NCBI RefSeq assembly: GCF_000023705.1
Contig: NC_012968.1
Coordinates: forward strand, 558,001 to 622,000
Direction: 5' to 3'
From: Methylotenera mobilis JLW8
Lineage (GTDB): Bacteria; Pseudomonadota; Gammaproteobacteria; Burkholderiales; Methylophilaceae
Length of the DNA: 64,000 nt
A program made the position numbers and the translations under genes. The notes below the pieces were generated by a model that was given only the letters and a program-made list of their open reading frames with translations, did not search any database and was not told the origin of the DNA. The first letter of the stretch is position 1. Each line of letters starts with the position of its first letter. This document shows, piece by piece, positions 54,608 through 64,000 of this stretch.

Positions 54608-55621
54608 CTAGCGGCCGCGCACTTTAGCCAAGCCAAAGCATAGTCTGGAGATTTCTAGCCAAGCATCGCCTAGCATGACGCCTTTTGCCATCCTATCAAT
54701 ATCGGCGAGCTTTTGCAGGGAGGCATCTAGTTGGCGCAAACTTAAACGCGATAGCGCGCGCTTGACCAGTGCCTGCCTGTCGCCATAGATACGCGCATTA
54801 GTCATGGCCGTGGTCAGGTTGGTGCCGCGCATTTCGGCTTGCTTAATACGCACCAATGGACGCAGCACCCACATCAATGGGTTCATAATCGCCACGGCGT
54901 TTTCACCCTCATCTTGCAGTCCTTGCAAGATTCTGACGGTACGTTCAGCATCTCCGGCCAGTACCGCCTCACCCAGCTGAAAGGCATCGTAACGGGATAC
55001 ATTGAGTACCGCTTCGCGCACTGCAGCGTCTGAAAGCTCCCCTTGCGGATAGAGTAGGCTTAGTTTCTGTACTTCTTGATTAGCGGCAAGCAGGTTGCCT
55101 TCAACCTGATGGGCTAAGAACTCTAGTGTTTGTTGGCTCGTGCGCTGTCCATGCTGGGCCAATCGGCCGGCAATCCATGCGGGTAGGTTGGCTGCGTCCA
55201 CTTCGTTAATGGTTAATACTTGCGCATGTGCTTCTAAAGCGGCAAACCATGCGCTGTTCTTGGCTTCGCGCTCTAGGGTAGGCAAGATGATAATGACACT
55301 GGTGTCAGGTAGCGCTTTGGTAGCCAGTGCTTGGAGTGCTTTGCTGCCGTCTACTCCGGGCTTGCCATTCGGGATATTGAGCTCCAATAACCTGCGGCTG
55401 GAGAATAGTGAAATGGATTGCCCAAAATTTTGAATTTGCTGCCAGTTGAAATTGCGCTCAACAATTAAGCTGGTGCGCTCATCAAACCCTTGGATATTGG
55501 CCGCTGCACGAATCGCATCTAGGCACTCGCGCTGCGCTAGAGGCTCACTGCCCACTAACACGTAAATGGGCTGTAAACCTTGTTGTAAGTGCGACGCTAA
55601 TTGGGCTTGGCTTAAGCGCAT
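54608..55621 (-). CDS. holA: DNA polymerase III delta subunit
   Basis: This 337-residue clamp-loader subunit opens the beta sliding clamp. MRLSQAQLASHLQQGLQPIY, VLVGSEPLAQRECLDAIRAA, FDERTSLIVERNFNWQ and SLFSSRRLLEL match the HolA N-terminal domain, and the C-terminal helical domain ends LEISRLCFGLAKVRG. It lies 9 nt after lptE, in the usual leuS-lptE-holA order. Confidence 0.93.
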   Translation of the reverse strand: MRLSQAQLASHLQQGLQPIYVLVGSEPLAQRECLDAIRAAANIQGFDERTSLIVERNFNWQQIQNFGQSISLFSSRRLLELNIPNGKPGVDGSKALQALATKALPDTSVIIILPTLEREAKNSAWFAALEAHAQVLTINEVDAANLPAWIAGRLAQHGQRTSQQTLEFLAHQVEGNLLAANQEVQKLSLLYPQGELSDAAVREAVLNVSRYDAFQLGEAVLAGDAERTVRILQGLQDEGENAVAIMNPLMWVLRPLVRIKQAEMRGTNLTTAMTNARIYGDRQALVKRALSRLSLRQLDASLQKLADIDRMAKGVMLGDAWLEISRLCFGLAKVRGR

Positions 55622-55630
55622 GCTTGAAAG

Positions 55631-56140
55631 CTACAGCTGCTCTGGGTTGGTGGCCGATAGTCTGCGTAAAATGGCTCTTACTGATTCTTTACGCATGTCG
55701 GCATAGAGGCCGGCCTCTTCTTCCGCTTTACCTAGTAACACTTTATCGTTGTAAGAAAAGTCGCGGCGAATCTGTATGGTTTGCACTTTTCCCCATAATG
55801 GCTCTTTCTGAGGACGCGTCCTGAAACTGACTGTGTAGTAGAGTTCAAACTCGCGTACCAAACCGCCGCCACTTAAAGAAAGAATACGCTTTTCAGTGGA
55901 CTCATTTAGCAGATCTATCAGCATCTCAGCGTCTTCTGCACTCTCTACAATCTTGACGTTATTGGTTTCTAGCATGCGCTTAAGGTCTTTTTTAATACTG
56001 AGTGCACTGCCTTGGAAACTTAATGTGGTAAAAGACAAAGGGGCGGAGCCACGCAGTTGAAAGCCGCATGCGGTCAGTAATAGTGCGATTAAAAACAACC
56101 AACTTAATTGCCGCGTGAATGTTAAGCTCAGGTATTGCAT
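55631..56140 (-). CDS. lptE: LPS-assembly lipoprotein LptE
   Basis: This 169-residue outer-membrane lipoprotein plugs LptD. Signal peptide and lipobox LLLTACGFQLRG are characteristic, since CGFxLRG opens mature LptE. The rest is weakly conserved (YTVSFRTRP, IQIRRDFSYNDKVLLGKAEE). It starts 3 nt after leuS and precedes holA. Its partner lptD lies 7 kb away in the window. Confidence 0.94.
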   Translation of the reverse strand: MQYLSLTFTRQLSWLFLIALLLTACGFQLRGSAPLSFTTLSFQGSALSIKKDLKRMLETNNVKIVESAEDAEMLIDLLNESTEKRILSLSGGGLVREFELYYTVSFRTRPQKEPLWGKVQTIQIRRDFSYNDKVLLGKAEEEAGLYADMRKESVRAILRRLSATNPEQL

Positions 56141-56143
56141 GGT

Positions 56144-59704
<3,561 letters not shown>

Positions 59705-59712
59705 TCAGGGCT

Positions 59713-60486
59713 TTAAGTGTTTTGACTCAGGTAGTTGCTGATGCCGGCAAAGTCTGCCACGCTAAGATTCTCGGCGCGCAGTGTTGAGTCGAGCGCTAAA
59801 GCTTTAAATCCTTCGTCATCCAGCAAGCCTTTTAGTGTGTTGCGTAGCGTTTTTCTGCGTTGCCCAAATGCGGCGGTGACTACTTGAGCAAATAAAGCTT
59901 CATCATCCGCTGGGTGTGGCAAAGATGCATGCGGTACACAGCGCACAAATGCGGATTCCACTTTAGGCGCCGGGTCAAAAGCCTCTGGCGGCACCGTGAA
60001 TAGGTATTCCATTTGCAGGCGGTATTGCAGCATCACGCTTAGCCGTCCGTATGCTGCGGTAGAGGGGGATGCGACCATGCGCTCCACTACCTCTTTTTGT
60101 AGCATAAAGTGCATGTCGATGATTGAGGCGACATTGTTCAGTAGGTGAAACAAGATAGGTGTGGAAATGTTGTACGGTAAGTTACCAACTACTCTGATTG
60201 CGTTGCCTAAGCTTGAAAAATCAAACTTGAGTGCATCAGAGTTATGGATGGTGATTTTATTATGCACATAAGTTTTTTCCATCCAGCTGATGATGTCACG
60301 ATCAACTTCTACAACGTGCAGCATGTCTAGCTGCTGCATTAACGGTTGTGTTAATGCGCCTAAACCAGGGCCAATTTCTACCATGAGGTCATTTGCTTTT
60401 GGTGAAATTGCGTCAACCAAACTGGAAATAACACCTTGGTCAGTAAGGAAGTTTTGGCCGAAGCGTTTTTTTGCAATGTGTTTCAT
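59713..60486 (-). CDS. rsmA: 16S rRNA dimethyladenosine transferase RsmA (KsgA)
   Basis: This 257-residue SAM enzyme dimethylates the two adjacent adenines near the 3' end of 16S rRNA. KKRFGQNFLTDQGVI, MVEIGPGLGALTQPL, RVVGNLPYNISTPILFHL and LQKEVVERMVA are the family motifs. A TTG four codons upstream (60498) is possible; ATG 60486 gives MKHIAKKRFGQNF. It follows pdxA by 36 nt, the conserved surA-pdxA-rsmA order. Confidence 0.97.
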   Translation of the reverse strand: MKHIAKKRFGQNFLTDQGVISSLVDAISPKANDLMVEIGPGLGALTQPLMQQLDMLHVVEVDRDIISWMEKTYVHNKITIHNSDALKFDFSSLGNAIRVVGNLPYNISTPILFHLLNNVASIIDMHFMLQKEVVERMVASPSTAAYGRLSVMLQYRLQMEYLFTVPPEAFDPAPKVESAFVRCVPHASLPHPADDEALFAQVVTAAFGQRRKTLRNTLKGLLDDEGFKALALDSTLRAENLSVADFAGISNYLSQNT

Positions 60487-60522
60487 GGTGTTAATCAATA
60501 ATAGGTGGAAGCATGTGAATCG

Positions 60523-61539
60523 TTACACAGTGCTGGATGTTTTGTTATGAGTGAGCTGAATGGCTAGCTCAATAGCTGCGAGTAAACTGCCAATTTCAAT
60601 CTTACCCGTTCCCGCCAAATCGAGTGCGGTACCATGGTCCACAGAGGTGCGGATAATCGGCAGACCCAATGTTACATTCACGCCCTCACCAAAACTGGCA
60701 TGTTTGAGCACAGGTAAACCTTGATCATGGTACATGGCCAATACGGCATCAGCGTGTTTTAAATGATGTTTCGCAAATAGGGTGTCGGCAGGCAATGCGC
60801 CTATCAGGTTCATCCCTTCCTTACGCAACTTGGCCAGCACTGGGTTAATCACGTCTATTTCTTCGCGACCTAAATAGCCGTCTTCCCCAGCGTGGGGATT
60901 AAGCCCCGCCACTAGAATACGAGGATTCTGGATGCCAAACTTGTTGACCAAGTCATGGTGCAGAATGCGAATCGTGGTTTCCAGGCTCGGTTTGGTAATG
61001 GCATCTGGTACGTCTTTTAAGGCTAAGTGCGTAGTGGCCAATGCAACGCGCATGCTGTCTGCCTGATGGCCGGATACCAGCATCATCACGACTTGTGGCG
61101 TGTGAGTGAGCTCGGCTAAAAATTCGGTATGGCCGCTAAACGTAATGCCTGCATCATTGATGATGCCTTTATGCACAGGGGCCGTGACCATGGCATCAAA
61201 CTCTGCTTGGACACAACCAGCAGCCGCTGTTTTTAAGGTTTCCAGCACATAGCCGCTATTGTTAGCGTTGAGTTGGCCGGCAATCACTGGCTGGTGAATC
61301 GCCTGATGAAGCACTGTAAGTGAGCCATTGCCTAGGTGTGGTTGCCGTGTATTGGCATCATAAGCTACAGTCTGCAGCGGGAGTTTAAGCGCTTGCGCAC
61401 GTGCATGTAGCATCTCGGTATCGGCAACGACTACTAGCTGGGCGTCTAGTGGTTTTGCTGCCAGCATGACGCATAAATCAGGGCCGATGCCAGCAGGTTC
61501 ACCTGCGGTTACAACAATACGAGGTAATGGTTTTGTCAC
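60523..61539 (-). CDS. pdxA: 4-hydroxythreonine-4-phosphate dehydrogenase
   Basis: This 338-residue enzyme acts in the DXP-dependent pyridoxal phosphate route. VVTAGEPAGIGPDLC opens it. APVHKGIINDAGITFSGHTE, AGLNPHAGEDGYLG and YHDQGLPVLKHASFGEGVN contain the metal His residues. It starts 33 nt after surA. Confidence 0.97.
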   Translation of the reverse strand: MTKPLPRIVVTAGEPAGIGPDLCVMLAAKPLDAQLVVVADTEMLHARAQALKLPLQTVAYDANTRQPHLGNGSLTVLHQAIHQPVIAGQLNANNSGYVLETLKTAAAGCVQAEFDAMVTAPVHKGIINDAGITFSGHTEFLAELTHTPQVVMMLVSGHQADSMRVALATTHLALKDVPDAITKPSLETTIRILHHDLVNKFGIQNPRILVAGLNPHAGEDGYLGREEIDVINPVLAKLRKEGMNLIGALPADTLFAKHHLKHADAVLAMYHDQGLPVLKHASFGEGVNVTLGLPIIRTSVDHGTALDLAGTGKIEIGSLLAAIELAIQLTHNKTSSTV

Positions 61540-61572
61540 TGTAATGGTTTCGTGATGGTGGCGTTAAGCGCT

Positions 61573-62877
61573 TTAATATTTGTCTTCAAGCCTTAGCTCG
61601 ACGAAAGCGCGGTCACGCAGTTCACGAATCCAGTCTTGGTAAGCTTCATCCGCTTTTCTTGCGCGGATTTCCTGACGTGCTTTTAAGCGCGCTGCCTCTT
61701 TGCTCATGTCTTGTTTTTTGCGTTCTAGCACTTGAATTACGTGCCAACCAAATGGGCTCAGCACTGGCGCACTGATTTCATTTGGTTGCAGGCTATTCAT
61801 TGCCTTTTCAAACTGAGGCACTGTGTCGCCCGGATTAACCCAGCCTAAATCACCGCCATTAGATGCTGTGCCGTCTTCAGAAAACTGGCGCGCCAGTACT
61901 TCAAATTTTTCGCCATTATCTAAGCGTTCTTTGATGCCATCCATTTTAGTTTTGGCATCTTTTTCCGACATGACTTCAGAAAGCTTAATCAGGATATGGC
62001 GCGCGTGCGTTTGCTCGATAATTAGCGGGGAGCTGCCACCACGTTTGTCTGTCAGCTTCAGAATGTGAAAGCCATTCGGGCTACGTAATGCAGCTGAAAC
62101 CTCACCTTTTTGCATTGCTTTTAATGCGTCAAGAAAGAGTGCTGGCATTTGTGCACCTTGTTTCCAGCCAATGTTGCCGCCTTCCAGTGCATTAGGTGCA
62201 TCAGAAAAGCTTGCCGATACTTTTGCGAAACTGGTGCCTGAAGCTAGTGCTGCAAATATTTCGTCCACTTTTGTTTTAGCCTTTTGTACATCTTCAGTGG
62301 CGGCGTCTTCTGGTACACGAATCAAGATATGAGAGATTTCATATTCATCTTGATTCTGATTGGTGGAAGCTTGTGTGGTCAGGTAGTTATCAATTTCAGA
62401 TTCACTGACATTAACGCGGCTTTCAACTTCACGTTCGCGTAGTCTGGCAATGGTAATTTCGTTGCGAATATCTGATCTGAATTTACGTACGCTAATGCCG
62501 TCTTGGTTGAGCGCATCGTAGAACTCTCTCACTGTCATTTTGTTTTGCTCAGCAATACGTTCTATGGTCTTGTCGAGCTGCATGTCATCGACTTTAATGC
62601 CGGTTTGTGCTGCGTATTGCAGCTGCAGTGCATCTGAGATCAAACGCTCTAAGATTTGTTTTCTTAAGATGCTGGCTTCAGGTAGCTCTGTGCCTTGTTT
62701 TTTTAGCTGGGCACTCAGTGAAACGATGCGGCTTTCCAGCTCTTGCTCTGTAATCACTGATTGGTCAACGATGGCGACGATGCGATCCATTTTGGTTACG
62801 TCGGCTGCCGCCAAGCAGTTGAGTTGGCTGAAACTTAAGGCAATAAAGAGTGAGATTTTACTAAAGTTACGCAACAT
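61573..62877 (-). CDS. surA: SurA periplasmic chaperone / peptidyl-prolyl isomerase
   Basis: The protein has 434 residues. A signal peptide (MLRNFSKISLFIALSFSQLN..AAADV) is followed by the SurA N-terminal domain (DRIVAIVDQSVITEQELESR) and two parvulin domains (about 178-280, ending NGFHILKLTDKRGG, and about 290-390, with GGDLGWVNPGDTVPQFEKAM). It escorts outer-membrane proteins, including LptD encoded just upstream, to the BAM complex. It starts 2 nt after the lptD stop. Confidence 0.97.
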   Translation of the reverse strand: MLRNFSKISLFIALSFSQLNCLAAADVTKMDRIVAIVDQSVITEQELESRIVSLSAQLKKQGTELPEASILRKQILERLISDALQLQYAAQTGIKVDDMQLDKTIERIAEQNKMTVREFYDALNQDGISVRKFRSDIRNEITIARLREREVESRVNVSESEIDNYLTTQASTNQNQDEYEISHILIRVPEDAATEDVQKAKTKVDEIFAALASGTSFAKVSASFSDAPNALEGGNIGWKQGAQMPALFLDALKAMQKGEVSAALRSPNGFHILKLTDKRGGSSPLIIEQTHARHILIKLSEVMSEKDAKTKMDGIKERLDNGEKFEVLARQFSEDGTASNGGDLGWVNPGDTVPQFEKAMNSLQPNEISAPVLSPFGWHVIQVLERKKQDMSKEAARLKARQEIRARKADEAYQDWIRELRDRAFVELRLEDKY

Positions 62878-62879
62878 AA

Positions 62880-64000
62880 TTACTCGTAATATGATGATTG
62901 AGGGTTGTCCGGAATGAAGTTAGAGCCGACATAACCCGGAACGTTTCGTTTAATTACAGTTAATGGGTTCGCGCCAATAGAAGCAAGCCCGCCGAGTTCG
63001 AGTTGGAAGAATAGTGCGTAGTTTGCATCCGCAGTAGCCGTAGTCACCCGTTGCATCACGCCGCGTGCTTGCCAGCAGCCTGCATCATACTCTAAACCTG
63101 CAAGGCTTTCGATGATGTTCTTTTCACGCATGGAGTAGTTCATGCGTCCAATTCCGTACCAGCCTTTGCCTAATGGCCATTGGCTGGAAATGTTGAACTG
63201 ATCCAGTAAGTCCTGTCTGTAACTGTAGCTTAGATTTAACACCTTGCCTGGTTCCGGGTTATAACGGCTGGTGATCGTGGTTCTCACTGCAGTGGAGTCG
63301 TCGGTGTTGTATTGCCAGAATGCATCAATCTTCCAGCTGTTTCTAAGCTGACCGGTAATGCCGGCAATGACGTCTGAGCTGTTGTTTTTACGGAATGTAG
63401 ACAGATTGCTATAGTCCAAGGCAACTTGTTGGTCGGCAAAATAATAGCGTTGACCTATCGATGCGGATAAACGCTGCGTGCCACTGCTGCTTTCAATAAA
63501 GCGCGTGGTGAGCGCAAAGCTTAGCTGATTTGCGTTGTTAATGCGGTCGTTGCCAGTAAATTGGTTTTCCGAAAATAAGGTGGCAAAGTTTAAGTCGGTT
63601 ACACTGCTGTCAAACACCGGGATTTTCGCCTGGTTGCGATCGGGTATGTAAACGTAGAATAGTCTAGGTTCGATTGTCTGCGAGTAGCCGCGATTGGCAA
63701 TTTTAAAGTCACGGTCAAAATATAAGCCACTGTCTAGGCTGAATATGGGCAGGGTTCTATGTAAAGACTCCTGATCTGCCGCAACGTTATTTAAATTGTA
63801 GCTGGTGTAATGCACACCCAGTTTTGGTGTGATGTAGCCATATGGCCTGCTCATTGGCAGCGTGATGCTTGGGTAAGCTGTGAAACGTGTACCGGTCGGG
63901 CGTGCTGTGCTGTTATTATTGTTATCAAAAGCAACTAGCTGTGTGTATAGGTTCAAATTCATGTCACCATAAGTTTTGCCGCCAGATAAAGTCATTTGCG
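62880..64000 (-). CDS. lptD: LptD LPS-assembly outer-membrane protein (C-terminal part, cut by window end)
   Basis: About 373 C-terminal codons are present and the gene continues beyond the right edge. [36 protein letters not shown], the [11 protein letters not shown] strand and the C-terminal [17 protein letters not shown] carry the beta-barrel pattern and one conserved Cys of LptD. With LptE it inserts LPS into the outer leaflet. The lptD-surA-pdxA-rsmA order is conserved. The ATG at 63995 is internal. Confidence 0.95.
   Translation of the reverse strand, partial: QMTLSGGKTYGDMNLNLYTQLVAFDNNNNSTARPTGTRFTAYPSITLPMSRPYGYITPKLGVHYTSYNLNNVAADQESLHRTLPIFSLDSGLYFDRDFKIANRGYSQTIEPRLFYVYIPDRNQAKIPVFDSSVTDLNFATLFSENQFTGNDRINNANQLSFALTTRFIESSSGTQRLSASIGQRYYFADQQVALDYSNLSTFRKNNSSDVIAGITGQLRNSWKIDAFWQYNTDDSTAVRTTITSRYNPEPGKVLNLSYSYRQDLLDQFNISSQWPLGKGWYGIGRMNYSMREKNIIESLAGLEYDAGCWQARGVMQRVTTATADANYALFFQLELGGLASIGANPLTVIKRNVPGYVGSNFIPDNPQSSYYE

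Overview
The window reads as chromosomal DNA of a betaproteobacterium with moderate GC. The gene content and order (murJ/ribF/ileS/lspA beside rpsT, comF back to back with bioBFHCD, leuS-lptE-holA-proA-nadD, lptD-surA-pdxA-rsmA) and the protein sequences fit the Nitrosomonadales, probably Methylophilaceae (Methylotenera-like). That placement is inference from recalled families, not from a search. No rRNA, tRNA, CRISPR array, prophage or intact insertion sequence was seen. Almost all of the window is coding.

Layout. 1-9.9 kb (mostly + strand): end of purE, purK, a prohibitin-like membrane protein, an unknown exported protein, rpsT (-), murJ-ribF-ileS-lspA and a cytosolic sulfite-oxidase-like molybdoprotein. 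10-15.6 kb: the RegB/RegA redox two-component system (-) diverges from a TonB-dependent receptor followed by a secreted Asp-box (sialidase-fold) protein; the space between them carries RegA-type inverted repeats placed near -43 of both divergent promoters. 15.6-33.1 kb (- strand except one tiny gene): a respiratory oxidase island. It encodes a cbb3 oxidase (ccoNOQP) with assembly genes (ccoG, a short fixH, a TauE/SafE-like membrane protein, ccoI, ccoS) and a caa3/aa3-type oxidase (ctaC with fused cytochrome c, ctaD, ctaG, ctaE) with heme A synthesis (ctaA, ctaB), SURF1, a SCO-like thiol/copper protein, a 36-residue assembly protein and DUF2244/DUF2909 membrane proteins. 33-38.5 kb (+): clpB behind a heat-shock promoter, a lytic transglycosylase, two small lipoproteins, YjbQ. 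38.5-45.7 kb: envC-gpmI (-), rhodanese-grxC-secB-SH3-gpsA (+), trmL and comF (-). 45.7-50.5 kb: biotin operon bioB-bioF-bioH-bioC-bioD (+), without bioA. 50.7-64 kb (all -): a BepA-like M48 protease, nadD, proA, holA, lptE, leuS, adk, rsmA, pdxA, surA and the start of lptD cut by the window edge.

How it works together. The oxidase island plausibly lets the cell switch between a low-oxygen cbb3 and a high-oxygen caa3 terminal oxidase. Both need heme and copper, and the island carries copper-handling genes (ccoI, ctaG, SCO-like, TauE-like). RegBA is the classic redox regulator of such genes, and its apparent co-regulation with the TonB receptor makes outer-membrane metal uptake for oxidase assembly an attractive hypothesis.

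The points most worth checking are: (i) the paired RegA sites; (ii) ccoG, whose N-terminal codons are separated from the only canonical start by a -1 shift at a run of seven A; (iii) a transglycosylase whose signal peptide is in frame only if translation starts at an ATT codon; (iv) the receptor/Asp-box protein pair with a CxCC and a CPHH motif; (v) a LeuRS lacking the leucine-specific insertion; and (vi) several perfect palindromes upstream of the prohibitin, ctaC and ccoN operons.
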